Below are positions 38,770 through 51,100 of a DNA stretch of 64,000 nt, in pieces; position 1 is the first letter of the stretch, and the number at the start of each line of letters is the position of its first letter. The stretch lies in the NCBI RefSeq assembly GCF_039852015.1, contig NZ_CP156626.1:2142249-2206248 (forward strand), in the 5' to 3' direction. The notes beneath the pieces are model-generated. The model was given only the letters and a program-made list of their open reading frames with translations. It was not told the DNA's origin and did not search any database. This DNA comes from Robbsia sp. KACC 23696. GTDB lineage: Bacteria > Pseudomonadota > Gammaproteobacteria > Burkholderiales > Burkholderiaceae. Both the position numbers and the translations under genes were made by a program.

Positions 38770-40629
38770 TCAGTCGTCGAGCAAGGACAGATCGCGCACG
38801 GCACCCTTGTCGGCCGACATCACCAATTTGGCATAGGCCTTCAGGGCAGCGGACACCTTCCGCGGACGCGGCTGCGCCGGCTTCCAGCCCTTCGCGTTTT
38901 GCTCGATGCGACGTTGCGCCAGCTCTTCATCCGACAACAGCACGTCGATCGTACGATTCGGGATATCGATCCGGATCTTGTCGCCATCGCGCACGAGACC
39001 GATCGCGCCGCCGGCGGCAGCTTCCGGCGAGCAATGGCCGATCGACAGTCCCGACGTGCCGCCCGAGAAGCGACCATCGGTCAACAACGCGCAATCCTTG
39101 CCCAAGCCTTTCGACTTGATGTAGCTCGTCGGATAGAGCATTTCCTGCATACCCGGGCCGCCCTTCGGACCTTCATAGCGCACGATGACGATATCGCCGG
39201 CCTTGACCTTGCCATCGAGGATATGTTCGACCGCCTCGTCCTGCGATTCGGTCACATGCGCCGATCCTTCGAAGACATGGATGCTTTCGTCGACGCCCGC
39301 CGTCTTCACGACGCAGCCGTCCAAGGCGATATTGCCGGTCAGCACGGCCAAGCCACCCTCTTTCGAGAACGCGTGTTCGTAGGAACGGATACAGCCCTCG
39401 GCGCGATCGAGATCCAGGCTCGGCCAGCGCGTGGCCTGACTGAACGCCACCTGCGACGGCACGCCGGCCGGACCGGCCATATAGAAGGTCCGAACCGCCT
39501 CGTCCTGCGTCCGGACGATGTCCCACTGGTCGAGCGCATCCTTCAGCGTCGGCGCATGGACCGTCGGCACGTCGGTATGCAGCTTGCCGGCACGGTCCAA
39601 CTCGCCGAGGATCGCCATGATGCCGCCGGCACGGTGCACGTCCTCGATATGGTATTTATTCGTGTTCGGCGCGACCTTACACAGTTGCGGGACGATGCGC
39701 GACATCCGGTCGATATCGGTCATCGTGAAGTCGATTTCGGCTTCCCGCGCGATTGCCAGCAAATGCAGGATCGTATTGGTCGAACCGCCCATCGCGATAT
39801 CCAGCGTCATCGCGTTTTCGAAGGCCTTGAAACCGACCGATCGCGGCAACACACGCGTATCTTCCTCTTCGTAATACTTGCGCGCCAGACCGACGATACC
39901 CTGACCCGCACGCTTGAACAGCTGCTCACGGTCGGCATGGGTCGCCACGACCGTACCGTTACCCGGCAGCGACAATCCCAACGCCTCGGTCAGGCAATTC
40001 ATCGAGTTTGCAGTGAACATGCCCGAGCAGGAACCGCACGTCGGGCACGCAGAGCGTTCGACTTCCGCGACATCGGCGTCCGAATAGGACGAATCGGCCG
40101 CGATGACCATCGCATCGACCAGATCCAGCTTCTTGAACTCCATCGTCTTAGTGACGGGATTCGCCAGACGGGTCTTACCTGCTTCCATCGGACCGCCGGA
40201 TACGAAGATCACCGGGATATTCAGGCGCATGGCGGCCATCAGCATCCCGGGGGTGATCTTGTCGCAATTGGAGATACACACCATCGCGTCGGCGCAGTGG
40301 GCGTTCACCATGTACTCGACCGAGTCGGCGATGATATCGCGGCTCGGCAGCGAATACAGCATGCCGTCATGGCCCATTGCAATGCCATCATCCACGGCGA
40401 TCGTGTTGAATTCCTTGGCGACGCCACCGGAAGCCTCGATCTCGCGTGCCACCAACTGGCCGAGGTCCTTCAGGTGGACGTGGCCCGGGACGAATTGCGT
40501 AAAGGAATTGACGACCGCGATGATCGGCTTCGAGAAATCTTCGTCTTTCATGCCGGTGGCGCGCCACAACGAGCGCGCGCCTGCCATGTTGCGGCCGGCG
40601 GTGGATGTCTTTGAACGGTATGCGGGCAT
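38770..40629 (-). CDS. ilvD: dihydroxy-acid dehydratase
   Basis: 619 aa from ATG 40629. Fe-S enzyme of valine, leucine and isoleucine synthesis that dehydrates 2,3-dihydroxy acids to 2-keto acids. Cluster cysteines are in [12 protein letters not shown] and [30 protein letters not shown] and [20 protein letters not shown] are also diagnostic. The [4Fe-4S], E. coli-like long form is indicated. The frame opens further upstream, but [17 protein letters not shown] is the normal N-terminus. Own terminator at the 3' end; separated from lon by the lon terminator, so monocistronic. Confidence 0.97.
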   Translation of the reverse strand: MPAYRSKTSTAGRNMAGARSLWRATGMKDEDFSKPIIAVVNSFTQFVPGHVHLKDLGQLVAREIEASGGVAKEFNTIAVDDGIAMGHDGMLYSLPSRDIIADSVEYMVNAHCADAMVCISNCDKITPGMLMAAMRLNIPVIFVSGGPMEAGKTRLANPVTKTMEFKKLDLVDAMVIAADSSYSDADVAEVERSACPTCGSCSGMFTANSMNCLTEALGLSLPGNGTVVATHADREQLFKRAGQGIVGLARKYYEEEDTRVLPRSVGFKAFENAMTLDIAMGGSTNTILHLLAIAREAEIDFTMTDIDRMSRIVPQLCKVAPNTNKYHIEDVHRAGGIMAILGELDRAGKLHTDVPTVHAPTLKDALDQWDIVRTQDEAVRTFYMAGPAGVPSQVAFSQATRWPSLDLDRAEGCIRSYEHAFSKEGGLAVLTGNIALDGCVVKTAGVDESIHVFEGSAHVTESQDEAVEHILDGKVKAGDIVIVRYEGPKGGPGMQEMLYPTSYIKSKGLGKDCALLTDGRFSGGTSGLSIGHCSPEAAAGGAIGLVRDGDKIRIDIPNRTIDVLLSDEELAQRRIEQNAKGWKPAQPRPRKVSAALKAYAKLVMSADKGAVRDLSLLDD

Positions 40630-40824
40630 TATGGGAACTGGGGAAAAATCGCAGAAAGGAACCGGGCCAGGGAATAGAGGCCCCTCGTGCGCCCTTGCGA
40701 ACAACCTCTTGAGCCGCGCTACGGGCAAACAAGCCGATTATACTCCCCGGCCCTTCGAGACGCGTGCACGTTACGGATCGCATGCAAGTAATCCTGCCGA
40801 AGCGACGCGTCCAAGCGGCGCGCA

Positions 40825-40898
40825 ATAAAAAAGCCGTACCTTGCGAAAGCGGGAAGGAAGACCGCGGTCTCCCGTCCTGACCTCGTCAAGATACGGCT
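40825..40898 (-). terminator. rho-independent terminator of lon
   Basis: AGCCGTACCTTG pairs with CAAGATACGGCT (one mismatch; 40832-40843 / 40887-40898), with further pairing possible in the loop, followed on the minus strand by TTTTTTATT. It lies 100 bases after the lon stop. Confidence 0.8.
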
Positions 40899-40998
40899 CT
40901 GTTTCTACTGCAGCGCCTGCATGAATACCGGAAAAGCAGCATGCGCCACCGTTGCGATAGGCGACGATCCTGTCGGATCGCCGCCGCACGCCCTGCTA

Positions 40999-43419
40999 TC
41001 AGTGCTTGACCACGCCGCTCGGACGCGGATCGGTGCTGGCTTCCGCCGCCACCGGCACTTCCTTCGGCTCGTCGTCCGGCAGCGCATCCGGCACGCGCTC
41101 CAATGCAAGTTCCAGCACCTTGTCGATCCAGCGCACCGGAACGATTTCGATATTGTTCTTCACATTGTCCGGAATATCCGCCAAATCCTTGACGTTATCT
41201 TCCGGGATCAGCACAAGCTTGATACCGCCGCGGTGCGCGGCCAGCAGCTTTTCCTTCAAGCCGCCAATCGGCAATACTTCGCCACGCAACGTGATTTCGC
41301 CGGTCATCGCGACGTCCGCACGAACCGGAATCCCGGTCAGCACCGACACCATCGCCGTCGTCATCGCCGCGCCCGCCGAAGGACCATCCTTCGGCGTCGC
41401 CCCTTCGGGCACGTGGATGTGCATATCGCGCTTCTCGAACGCATCGTCGCGAATGCCCAGCTTCCGAGCCCGGCTGCGCACGACGGATCGTGCCGCCTCG
41501 ACCGATTCCTTCATCACGTCGCCGAGCGAACCCGTGCGAATCACGACGCCCTTACCCGGCATCGTGGCCGCTTCGATCGTCAGCAGATCGCCGCCAACCT
41601 CGGTCCATGCCAAGCCGGTCACCTGACCCACTTGGTTTTCCTTCGCTGCCAGGCCGAAGTCGACCTTACGCACGCCGAGGAACGTATTGAGGTTCGAACT
41701 GTCGACCTTGACGGATTTTTCGTCCTTCTTCAGCAACAACAGCTTCACCACCTTACGGCAGATCTTCGACACTTCGCGCTCGAGCGAACGCACGCCCGCT
41801 TCCCGCGTGTAGTAGCGGATGATGTCACGCACGGCTTCTTCTTCGATGAGGAACTCACCGTCCTTCAAGCCGTTGTTCATCTTCTGCTTCGGCAGCAGAT
41901 AACGTTGCGCGATATTGACCTTCTCGTCCTCGGTGTAGCCGGACAAGCGGATCACCTCCATCCGATCCAACAACGGCGGCGGAATGTTCAGCGAGTTCGA
42001 CGTCGCCACGAACATCACATCCGACAAGTCGAAATCGACTTCGACATAGTGATCGGCGAACGTATGGTTCTGTTCCGGATCGAGCACTTCCAGCAAGGCC
42101 GACGACGGGTCACCGCGGAAATCCATGCCCATCTTGTCGACTTCGTCGAGCAGGAAAAGCGGATTGCGAACGGCAACCTTCGACAGACTTTGCAGGATCT
42201 TGCCCGGCATGGACCCGATATACGTCCGACGGTGACCGCGGATTTCCGCTTCGTCGCGCACGCCGCCCAACGCCATACGCACGAACTTGCGATTCGTTGC
42301 ACGAGCAATCGACTGGCCGAGCGACGTCTTACCGACACCCGGAGGGCCGACGAGGCAGAGGATCGGTGCTTTGACCTTATCGACACGTTGCTGGACCGCG
42401 AGATACTCGAGGATCCGTTCCTTGACCTTTTCGAGACCAAAGTGGTCCTCATCCAATACCTTTTCGGCGTTGGAGAGGTCATTGTTCACTTTGCTCTTCT
42501 TGCGCCACGGCAGGCCGACCAGAATGTCGATGTAGTTGCGAACCACCGTTGCTTCAGCCGACATCGGCGACATCAGCTTCAGTTTCTTCAGCTCGGCATC
42601 GGCCTTCTTCTTGGCTTCCTTCGGCATCTTGGCATTGACGATGCGCTTCTCGAGTTCTTCGAGATCCGCACCTTCCTCGCCTTCGCCGAGTTCCTTCTGA
42701 ATCGCCTTGACCTGCTCGTTCAGGTAGTACTCGCGCTGGCTCTTCTCCATCTGACGCTTCACGCGTCCACGGATACGCTTTTCCACCTGCAGGATGTCGA
42801 TCTCCGATTCGAGCTGGCCGAGCAGATGCTCGAGACGCTCGATGACCGGCATCATTTCCAGCACGTTCTGCTTCTGATCCAACTTGAGCGGCAGATGCGC
42901 GGCAATGGTATCAGCGAGACGACCCGCGTCGTCGATGCCCGATAACGAGGTCAGGATCTCAGGCGGAATCTTCTTGTTCAGTTTGACGTATTGGTCGAAC
43001 TGGGAAACGATCGCACGACGCAACGCTTCCGTTTCCGCGCTATCGGCGCGATCCGGATCGAGCGGCAGTGCCTCGCAGGTAAACTGCGTTTCCTCTTCTT
43101 CGATCGACAACGTTTTTGCGCGCTGGATGCCTTCGACCAGGACCTTGACGGTACCGTCGGGCAGCTTCAGCATCTGCAGAATATTGGCGACACAGCCCAC
43201 TTCATGCAGATCTTTCGAGGTCGGCTCATCCTTGGCGGCCGCTTTTTGAGCAACCAGCATGATGTGCTTGCCGCCCTCCATCGCGGACTCAAGCGCCTTG
43301 ATCGATTTCGGACGCCCAACGAACAGCGGAATTACCATGTGCGGAAACACCACGACGTCGCGCAGCGGGAGCAGCGGCAAACGGATGGGTTCCGACGGGA
43401 GGAGTTGGGTTCCTGACAT
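40999..43419 (-). CDS. lon: Lon ATP-dependent protease
   Basis: 806 aa from ATG 43419. Homo-hexameric AAA+ protease that degrades misfolded and regulatory proteins. N-terminal LON domain ([19 protein letters not shown]), a coiled-coil with [20 protein letters not shown], Walker [12 protein letters not shown], Walker [12 protein letters not shown], and C-terminal S16 domain with DGPSAGAAM (catalytic Ser) and [14 protein letters not shown] (catalytic Lys). GGGGA lies eight bases before this ATG, better than for the ATG six bases upstream. Directly preceded by a strong sigma-32-type promoter. The C-terminal tail ([13 protein letters not shown]) is short and variable. Confidence 0.97.
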   Translation of the reverse strand: MSGTQLLPSEPIRLPLLPLRDVVVFPHMVIPLFVGRPKSIKALESAMEGGKHIMLVAQKAAAKDEPTSKDLHEVGCVANILQMLKLPDGTVKVLVEGIQRAKTLSIEEEETQFTCEALPLDPDRADSAETEALRRAIVSQFDQYVKLNKKIPPEILTSLSGIDDAGRLADTIAAHLPLKLDQKQNVLEMMPVIERLEHLLGQLESEIDILQVEKRIRGRVKRQMEKSQREYYLNEQVKAIQKELGEGEEGADLEELEKRIVNAKMPKEAKKKADAELKKLKLMSPMSAEATVVRNYIDILVGLPWRKKSKVNNDLSNAEKVLDEDHFGLEKVKERILEYLAVQQRVDKVKAPILCLVGPPGVGKTSLGQSIARATNRKFVRMALGGVRDEAEIRGHRRTYIGSMPGKILQSLSKVAVRNPLFLLDEVDKMGMDFRGDPSSALLEVLDPEQNHTFADHYVEVDFDLSDVMFVATSNSLNIPPPLLDRMEVIRLSGYTEDEKVNIAQRYLLPKQKMNNGLKDGEFLIEEEAVRDIIRYYTREAGVRSLEREVSKICRKVVKLLLLKKDEKSVKVDSSNLNTFLGVRKVDFGLAAKENQVGQVTGLAWTEVGGDLLTIEAATMPGKGVVIRTGSLGDVMKESVEAARSVVRSRARKLGIRDDAFEKRDMHIHVPEGATPKDGPSAGAAMTTAMVSVLTGIPVRADVAMTGEITLRGEVLPIGGLKEKLLAAHRGGIKLVLIPEDNVKDLADIPDNVKNNIEIVPVRWIDKVLELALERVPDALPDDEPKEVPVAAEASTDPRPSGVVKH

Positions 43420-43456
43420 TTTCATTTCCCCATGAATGGAATCGGGTTTGAACCTA

Positions 43457-43484
43457 GTTGGGGTCGCCTGCATCCGCTTTCAAG
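43457..43484 (-). promoter_or_regulatory. predicted sigma-32 heat-shock promoter of lon
   Basis: On the minus strand CTTGAAA (43478-43484), 14 bases, then CCCCAACT; the sigma-32 consensus is CTTGAAA, 11-16 bases, CCCCATNT. It ends 37 bases before the lon start codon, leaving a short leader with the GGGGA ribosome site. lon is a classic sigma-32 gene, which supports the call. Confidence 0.75.
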
Positions 43485-43683
43485 AGCACGAGGTCCGGGA
43501 AATCCTGGACATCGTACGCAGCGCTAGCGATAGCGGGAACGCAACGGGACAAAGAACGAAGATGCCGGTTAGGACGATGACGCCCGATCCTTGCGAATCG
43601 CGCCCATCGAATGGGTTGATGGTAAAAACAGGTCGGAAGCCGCACGACACGGCTCCCATCACGACTTGCAGGACCGAGTCGGC

Positions 43684-44958
43684 TTAATTCGACCCGGATA
43701 CCCGCGGTGCTTCTTCATAAATCAACAGCGGCTTGCCGTCGCCCTCGATGACATTCGCATCGATGATGACCTTGGACACGCCTTCATACGTCGGCAGCTC
43801 GTACATCGTCTCGAGGAGCGCCTGCTCCAGGATCGAGCGCAATCCACGTGCCCCAGATTTGCGTTTGATCGATTTACGCGCAATCGCGTGCAATGCGTCA
43901 GGACGCAACTCCAGTTCTACCTGTTCCATCGCGAACAGCTTCTGGTATTGCTTGACGACCGCGTTCTTCGGCTCGATCAGGATGCGGATCAACGCTTCCT
44001 CGTTCAACGAGCCCAGCGTGGCCACCACCGGCAACCGACCGATCAACTCCGGAATCAAACCGAACTTGATCAGATCTTCCGGCTCGACCTCTTGCAGCAC
44101 CTCGCCCGAATCCCGCTCCTGCGCCGTCTTCACGGCAGCACCGAAGCCGATACCGGTCCGTTCCGTGCGATCGACGATGACCTTTTCCAGGCCATCGAAT
44201 GCACCGCCGCAGATAAACAGGATATTGGTCGTGTCGACCTGGATGAAGTCCTGGTTCGGATGCTTGCGCCCACCTTGCGGGGGCACCGACGCCATCGTCC
44301 CTTCAACCAGCTTCAGCAAGGCCTGCTGCACGCCCTCGCCCGATACATCGCGCGTGATCGACGGATTGGCCGACTTGCGGCTGATCTTGTCGATTTCGTC
44401 GATATAGACGATGCCGCGCTGCGCCTTTTCCACTTCGTAGTTGCAATTCTGCAGCAACTTTTGAATGATGTTCTCGACGTCCTCGCCCACATAACCGGCT
44501 TCCGTCAGCGTGGTCGCATCGGCGATCACGAACGGTACGTCCAGCAGACGTGCCAACGTTTGTGCGAGCAACGTCTTGCCCGAACCGGTCGGTCCGATCA
44601 GCAGAATATTGCTCTTGGAGAGTTCGACGTCGTTGCTGCCCGGCGAAAGATGCTTGAGGCGCTTGTAATGGTTGTGCACCGCAACCGCGAGGATCTTCTT
44701 GGCACGTTCCTGTCCGATCACATACTGATCGAGGATCGTCCTGATCTCTTGCGGTGCCGGCAGTCCGGACTTCGCACTGTTGGTTTCGTCGCCCGCGCCG
44801 CTGGCTTCGTCACGAATGATCTCGTTGCACAGATCGATACATTCATCACAGATGAAAACCGATGGGCCCGCGATCAGCTTCTTGACCTCGTGCTGGCTTT
44901 TGCCGCAAAACGAACAGTACAGCAGCTTTTCGCCGCTCGTTACCTTCTTGTCCGCCAT
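43684..44958 (-). CDS. clpX: ClpX ATPase / unfoldase
   Basis: 424 aa. Hexameric unfoldase feeding ClpP. Zinc-binding domain Cys15, Cys18 (YCSFCGK), Cys37, Cys40 (ICDECID); Walker A GPTGSGKT at 122-129, Walker [11 protein letters not shown], pore loop GYVGEDVE, sensor 2 [12 protein letters not shown]-type contact loop to ClpP is present as RTGIGFGA. In E. coli clpX is co-transcribed with clpP; here 628 bases separate them. Confidence 0.97.
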   Translation of the reverse strand: MADKKVTSGEKLLYCSFCGKSQHEVKKLIAGPSVFICDECIDLCNEIIRDEASGAGDETNSAKSGLPAPQEIRTILDQYVIGQERAKKILAVAVHNHYKRLKHLSPGSNDVELSKSNILLIGPTGSGKTLLAQTLARLLDVPFVIADATTLTEAGYVGEDVENIIQKLLQNCNYEVEKAQRGIVYIDEIDKISRKSANPSITRDVSGEGVQQALLKLVEGTMASVPPQGGRKHPNQDFIQVDTTNILFICGGAFDGLEKVIVDRTERTGIGFGAAVKTAQERDSGEVLQEVEPEDLIKFGLIPELIGRLPVVATLGSLNEEALIRILIEPKNAVVKQYQKLFAMEQVELELRPDALHAIARKSIKRKSGARGLRSILEQALLETMYELPTYEGVSKVIIDANVIEGDGKPLLIYEEAPRVSGSN

Positions 44959-45586
44959 AAGTATTCATGCCTCCGGACATGTTGACTTCATCATACGCCG
45001 ATTCATTCGAAGCGGTAGGAAATGCGCGTTCCGCGCCCCTTCGTCCGAACCGCCTACCCGAATACAGGCGCACTGACGGCTGGTCCATGCCGCCATTCGG
45101 CCCTGTGCAGATGCGAACGCGAAAATACGCCGCCCTGCACGCCACCGACAAATCCTTGATTCACCGCTCGTTTCCTGCAAGCCCCCGCGGCACCCGCCGC
45201 GCTTCGGCGCATAAAGGAATGCTTCCCTTGTCGTCCCAAGCGAGGTGGGCCCGATGCCGTCAGACCCGTCGTCGAAACAACAGAATGACGTATTTTTCAC
45301 GCCAATACCGCGGTTAAAGACCCCATCTGCGTCATCCCCAATTCGCCCCAAGGGGCAAACTGGCGGCTCAATCTCTTTCGATCCATGACACAGTGGTTCG
45401 GTTTGCGACGATCTGAAAAACAGCGACCAGGGATCCGGCTGAGGCCGGCCCTGGCCGATTTCGGCGCGACATCGGCGGCGATCTACAAGCCGCCGCGACG
45501 ATCCCCTTTATGACTCGAACACGCGGTAATTTATACCGAGAAACACATCAGAGCGGCCGCGATACGACGTCGCCGGATCAGCGTCT
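44959..45586. other. long interval between clpX and clpP
   Basis: 628 bases without a supported gene; open frames on both strands (for example 44965-45351 minus) lack domains and ribosome sites. A TATGAT on the minus strand at 44990-44995 could be a -10 element for clpX, with no good -35. No terminator hairpin with a T-run is evident after clpP, so read-through from clpP remains possible. Confidence 0.4.
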
Positions 45587-46264
45587 TTAAGGACGCTTCG
45601 CCAGCACTTCATCGATCAAGCCGTACTCCTTCGCGGACTCGCTCGACATGAAGTTGTCGCGATCGGTGTCACGCGCGATGCGCTCGACCGGCTGACCAGT
45701 ATGCTCGGCGAGCAAGCCATTGAGGCGCTCTTTCAGGAACAAAATCTCACGTGCCTGAATCTCGATATCGGACGCCTGACCACGCGCCCCACCCAACGGC
45801 TGGTGGATCATCACGCGGGCATTCGGCAAGGCGCGACGCATGCCCTTCTCGCCAGCCGCCAGCAAGAACGCACCCATGCTTGCCGCCAAGCCCATGCAGA
45901 GCGTCGACACCTTCGGCTTGATGAACTGCATCGTGTCGTAGATCGCCATCCCGGCCGAGACCGAACCACCCGGGCTGTTGATGTACAGGGAGATCTCTTT
46001 ATCCGGATTCTCGCTTTCCAGGAAGAGCATCTGCGCGACCACGACGTTTGCCGTCTGATCGTTCACCTCGCCCACCAGGAAAATGACGCGTTCCTTCAGC
46101 AGACGCGAATAGATGTCATAGGCGCGTTCGCCGCGTCCACTGGTCTCCACCACCATCGGCACGAGGCCGAGAGCCTTCGGATCCAGGTCGGAAGCCGCGC
46201 GGGCGCCCTCAATGGCGGCGGAGCCCCATTGCGCGGGATACTGCCAATTTTCGCGATACGTCAT
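45587..46264 (-). CDS. clpP: ClpP protease subunit
   Basis: 225 aa. Tetradecameric serine peptidase; catalytic Ser129 (GLAASMGAF), His154 (MIHQPLGG) and Asp203 ([10 protein letters not shown]). [18 protein letters not shown] is the substrate strand. About 30 residues precede the usual mature start ([20 protein letters not shown]) and would be the propeptide. AAGGATCG lies before the ATG. A sigma-32-type promoter is 193-219 bases upstream. Neighbour of tig and clpX as in most proteobacteria. Confidence 0.97.
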   Translation of the reverse strand: MTYRENWQYPAQWGSAAIEGARAASDLDPKALGLVPMVVETSGRGERAYDIYSRLLKERVIFLVGEVNDQTANVVVAQMLFLESENPDKEISLYINSPGGSVSAGMAIYDTMQFIKPKVSTLCMGLAASMGAFLLAAGEKGMRRALPNARVMIHQPLGGARGQASDIEIQAREILFLKERLNGLLAEHTGQPVERIARDTDRDNFMSSESAKEYGLIDEVLAKRP

Positions 46265-46456
46265 GCGATCGATCCTTTGCGAGTATGTCTAGCAGGAGTG
46301 AAACGTGCGGACCGGTGGATCCGCGAAACGCGACGCCATCGCCTGCCCTGGCCCGCGAAATCGTCACCGAGATCGCCTCGCCCCGACAGGCCCCGGCGCG
46401 TCCACCGGAGCGTACGGCCTTGCCGCCATGATACGCGGCTCGCGCCATTCTTTCCT

Positions 46457-46483
46457 ATATGGGGCGTGACGCGCACTTCACAA
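46457..46483 (-). promoter_or_regulatory. predicted sigma-32 heat-shock promoter of clpP
   Basis: On the minus strand TTGTGAA (46477-46483), 12 bases, then CCCCATAT (46457-46464), a full match to the CCCCATNT -10 of sigma-32 and a partial match to the -35. It is between the tig terminator and clpP, and would give a leader of about 185 bases. Confidence 0.55.
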
Positions 46484-46591
46484 TAGGGCGTCATCATCGG
46501 CGCACCTCCCGACGCGGCGCAACGACGCGCCCTCATCGGCTTGCCGCCTCGGACCGTCGCCGGGGAGAAGCCCGGGCAAAATGCCGCCCCT

Positions 46592-46630
46592 AAAAAAACA
46601 AAGGCGCGCCGCGGAAAACCGTGGTGCGCC
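46592..46630 (-). terminator. rho-independent terminator of tig
   Basis: GGCGCGCCGCGG / CCGTGGTGCGCC (46603-46614 / 46619-46630) form a 12-bp stem with two G-T pairs and an AAAA loop; on the minus strand it is followed by TTTGTTTTTTTA. tig is thus a separate transcription unit from clpP. Confidence 0.85.
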
Positions 46631-46677
46631 CCTACCGTGCGCTCAAAGCAAGCCGCAGCGGTCAGCGATATCCGCTA

Positions 46678-48003
46678 TCAGGCCGTCGCGCCCAGCTTTT
46701 CGAACGGCACTTCTTCGTCGGTCACTTTCGCACGTGCCGTCACGAATTCAACGACGTTGTTCTCGACAACATACGCTTCCATTTCGGACAGACGTTGTTG
46801 GTTCGAATAGTACCAACGCACGACTTCCTTCGGATCTTCGTAGCTCTTCGCGAACTCTTCCACTTCCTTGCGGATTTGGTCCGGCTTGGCCTTAAGGTCG
46901 TTTGCAGCGACCAGCTCGGCCAAAATCAGGCCCAGCTTCACGCGGCGCTCGGCTTGATCACGGAACATCTCTGCCGGAATCGGGGCCGTCTTTGCATTTG
47001 GCACACCGCGCTGCTCCAGGTCTTGGCGAGCCAGTTCGACCAGACGTTGCTGGTCTTGCTCAACCAATGCCTTCGGCACTTCCAAATCCGCCGCCAGCTT
47101 CAGCAACGCGTCCATCACGCTGTTCTTCAGCTCGGCCTGGGCGCGACGCTTGGCTTCACGCTCCAGATTGTCCTTCACTTCCGTGCGCATCTTGTCGATG
47201 TCGCCGTCAGCAACGCCCAGCGTCTTCGCGAACTCACCGTCGAGTTCCGGCAGTTGCGGCAATTCGATCTGCTTGATCGTCACCGTGAACTGCGCCGTCT
47301 TTCCGGCAACATCCTTGCCGTGATAGTCCTCGGGAAACGCCAGATCGAATTCGCGCGATTCGCCCGCGCCCAGTCCGACTGATGCCTTTTCGAACTCGGG
47401 CAACATGCGGCCTTCGCCCAGCGTGAAGACGAAGTCTTCCGCGCTACCACCGGCGAACGCTTCGCCGTCGATCTTGCCCACGAAGTCGACCGTAACGCGA
47501 TCGCCATCCTGGACCTTCTCGCCATCGCCGCGCGGCGCGAACGTCACGCGTTGCTTGCGCAGGATGTCCAGCGTACGGGTCACTTCGTCGTCACCGATAT
47601 TCGTCACGGTGCGCTTCACTTCCGCCGTCGCCACATCGCCCAGCGTCACTTCCGGGTAGACCTCGAACGTCGCATCGAATGCGATCGTCGAATCATCGGC
47701 ATCGCCTTCGGCCGACAGCTTCGGCTCGAAGCGCGGCTGACCGGCCACCTTCAGATTTTCCGCGCGCTGCACTTCGAAGAAGGCGCTACCCACCTTATCG
47801 CTGAGCACTTCGGCTTGAACCTGACCACCGTATTGGGACGCCACGACCTTCATCGGCGCCTTACCCGGGCGGAAACCCGGCATGCGGAAGGTCTTTGCGA
47901 GTTGACGCAGACGGCCGTCGACTTCTTGCTGTACTGCATCGCGCGGCACAGAAATCGTGACGCGCCGTTCGAGCTTGCCGAGCGTTTCTACAACGTTTGC
48001 CAT
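46678..48003 (-). CDS. tig: trigger factor
   Basis: 441 aa. Ribosome-bound chaperone and prolyl isomerase that meets nascent chains. Ribosome-docking loop [12 protein letters not shown] near residue 43-54, FKBP-like domain with [20 protein letters not shown] and [20 protein letters not shown], and long C-terminal helical arms. Length is normal. Monocistronic because of the strong terminator after it; first gene of the tig-clpP-clpX-lon order. Confidence 0.97.
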   Translation of the reverse strand: MANVVETLGKLERRVTISVPRDAVQQEVDGRLRQLAKTFRMPGFRPGKAPMKVVASQYGGQVQAEVLSDKVGSAFFEVQRAENLKVAGQPRFEPKLSAEGDADDSTIAFDATFEVYPEVTLGDVATAEVKRTVTNIGDDEVTRTLDILRKQRVTFAPRGDGEKVQDGDRVTVDFVGKIDGEAFAGGSAEDFVFTLGEGRMLPEFEKASVGLGAGESREFDLAFPEDYHGKDVAGKTAQFTVTIKQIELPQLPELDGEFAKTLGVADGDIDKMRTEVKDNLEREAKRRAQAELKNSVMDALLKLAADLEVPKALVEQDQQRLVELARQDLEQRGVPNAKTAPIPAEMFRDQAERRVKLGLILAELVAANDLKAKPDQIRKEVEEFAKSYEDPKEVVRWYYSNQQRLSEMEAYVVENNVVEFVTARAKVTDEEVPFEKLGATA

Positions 48004-48195
48004 GGATTCCGATCCGTTTCTCTTGAATTCTCGCCCGGGCGATAGCGCCGCCTATATCACCAGGTTTTTTTCACGCACCGGACAGCTAGGTTCCGGAAAT
48101 CACTGAAAAAAACCCAATGCCTCACACCACGCGATCAGACGTGGCGCGCGCCCAGGGCTTGTGCGTTGAGCGTTAAAGCTCTCTATTCTACCAAA

Positions 48196-51100
48196 CTATT
48201 TCGCAGGCCCTGACGATTTCGCCGCGTCGTCCGGCGTTTCCGGCATCCGCCCCGGTTCTCCGCCGTCTGCCGGCCGCTCGGCCGCGCCACGCGGGCCGGC
48301 ATTTCCCGCCACGTCCTGCCAATAATTGATGCGCGGATTCGCGATCTCGATGCCGAGTTCACGGAAGCGCTCGAAGATGCGCTTGTTGAAGGCGCGCTGC
48401 ACGCCCCAACGACCCTTGTCGAGGCATCGGAACTGGCCCGCGACGGTTACCGACGCGCCATCGACAGCATCGACGCCCCAGATCTCCAGATCGTTGATGA
48501 TCAGGTCCTTGAAATCGGCATCCTCACGCATGGCCACGCCCAGCTTCTTCAGTTCGGCGATGACGCGGTCGACATCGGTGTCGTACGCGACGCTGACGCG
48601 AACCGCCGCATTGCCGAGCCCACGGTTCACATTGTTCACAGTCGTGACCGAGCTGAAAGGCACGATGTAGAGCGAGCCGTCGCTGCCACGCAAGCGCACA
48701 GTCCGAATGGACAGATATTCGACACTGCCCGACACGCCGGCGACTGTCACCCAATCGCCTACCTGCATCGCGTTTTCCATCAGCAGGAAGATACCGGTGA
48801 TGAAATCCTGCACCAGTTTCTGCGAACCGAAGCCCAGGGCCACGCCGATGATACTGGCACCCGCCAGCAACGGCGTCGTGTTGATGCCGATCTCGTTCAA
48901 GGCGGTCAGGCCGACGATCAACAGGATGCAGATGAAGAGCGATGTGCGCAGCATCGGCACCAGGGTTTTCAGTCGCGCCGCACGCACCGTATCGCCGCGA
49001 TCGTTCCAGCGTTGCAGCCGTCGGTCGACGCCGATATTGGCCGACTCCCACACGACGATCGCAATGATGGCCGCGATGAAAATCGTCAAAATCGCAGACG
49101 TCAGATTGCGCCCGACCGTGCCGCGCGTGAACCAAGCGATCGCATCGAAGCCCCACAATTGCAGCAAGGCGATACCGGCACAGACGAAGAGTAGTGCCGT
49201 GACGACGGCGCGAATGATCGGGTAATAGCGGTCCGCCAGCTTGGCGCTCGCGCTAACCGGGTCGCCTTCCTTCGCCTCATGGCGGAACAGCCTGCCCAGA
49301 CCGCCCAGCAAAGCGATGGCCAGGAGGCGTGCTGCGACGATGACGCCGATGGTGATCGCGAAGAAGTGGACCAGTTTGGGGAAGCCGTCTTCTACGCCCA
49401 AGGCAAAGACCACCCAAACCGCGACGATGACGAAACAGGCAAAAACAGGCCACACGCCGGCAAGCCAGCGGCGTACGCCGGCGGTGGAACCGGTCGCATC
49501 GGGCGATCCGGCAATGGCACCGCCCGCCGCCACGCGCGTCTTCAACACGAGCACGACCGCACAGGTATGGACGATCAGCGAGACCAACTTCATGAAAGCG
49601 ATCTGGCCTTGATGACTCGCGCCAAAGGCCGCGCCACCCTTCACCAATGCCACGCCGAATGCCGCGACGACGATAATCGCGCGCACCCATCGCTCGACCG
49701 TCTCGGAGGTGTGCTGTGTTACGTCCAACAAGCGCATGCCCTTCGACTCGGGCACGAACAGCAGTCGGATGACGATCATCGTGATGCGCGTCGTCAAGTA
49801 GGCATCGATGAAGGCCTCGGTCATGTCATCGATGCGCGAACTGTCGACCGCGACCCAGCGCAATACCAGGCCCGCTGCGATGAAGAACAGCAGCATCGGC
49901 AACAGTTCGAGAATCAGCATTGCGATCGCATAGGGTGCGTGACGCAAGGTGCTCCAATGACGCGCCGACTCGGCCTCAGCCTTCTTCGCCGCCTCTGCGA
50001 CCTCCGGATCCTCCCTCCCCTCCGCTTCGCGTAACTTCGCCGCTTTGTCGGCCCGTGCCTGGTCCGCGTCGCTCTGCGTCGAGACGCCGTCGCCGGCATC
50101 CACCGGCACCGCTTCGATACGCTCCTCCCCATCGACGACGGTCCGTACCAGCGCGACGTCGGATGGCGGCCCATCGCTCGCCGCCTGGGCCGCGGATTTG
50201 GCGTTGGGTTGCGCCGACTTGCGCTTGGCGTCAACGGCGGCCGGCGCTTTATGCGCCGCATCGCTTGGCGGGGCGCCGGCATCATGGCCCGGGACATCGT
50301 CGCCATTCTCTCGGCTGGCGGCTTGCGCCGCGGCCTCAGCCAGTCGCGCATCGCGCGCTTCCTGGATCTCTCGCTTGCGCGCCGCCAGTTCCCGCGCGCG
50401 TTCGCGCGCAATCGCGCGATTCTCGCTGGCATCGGCTTGATGCACCAGTGCAAGCCGCGGCTTCTTCAGCGCGAATCGCAGCCCCCACTCCAACGCCAGC
50501 CCGATCAGAAAGACCGCGCCCAAGGCTTCCAGACCCTGCATTCCCAGAGACTGCCCGCGCGATGTGCTGAAAGTGGCCGCCAGCCATTTCACGAAGGCCG
50601 GAAACGCCGCGACGGACTGGGCCAGCTTATGGACCTGATCGCTCAAACCGTCGGCCCAGTGCGCGACCAGACGCAGCAACTGAGCGATCAGACCGTTTGC
50701 CTGGATTGGCGCATTCGCCTGCGCCGCCGATGCGGCCGATGCCGAGGGCGCGGCGGCCGCGCTAGGAGCGGCCGATGTCGGCGCGGGCGCTGCGGGAGCG
50801 GCCGCACTGGCGGCCGGCGCTGACGCGACCTCTGACTCGGATACCGGAAGGCGACGGGCGGCAGTAGGCGCGCTCGCGTCCCGCCCTGCCTCGGCACCAT
50901 ACGCCGACGTGACCGGCGCGACCGCGGCGATGGCTTGCAGCGTGTGCACTGCGGCCTCGCGCTGCCGGCTATCTTGCAATACGCCGAGGGCGCGCTGTGC
51001 GGTAGCGGGCGAGACATCGCTCGCGGTGAGGATGGGTCCCGCGCTCTCTGCGCTCGAAGGCACAGCGGCCTGCGCCTGCGAAGCGGCAATCGCGGACGAC

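Noticed and set aside
44965-45351. 128-codon minus-strand frame in the clpX-clpP gap
   Set aside because: Cys/Arg/Gly-rich translation without a known domain or start signal; treated as chance.
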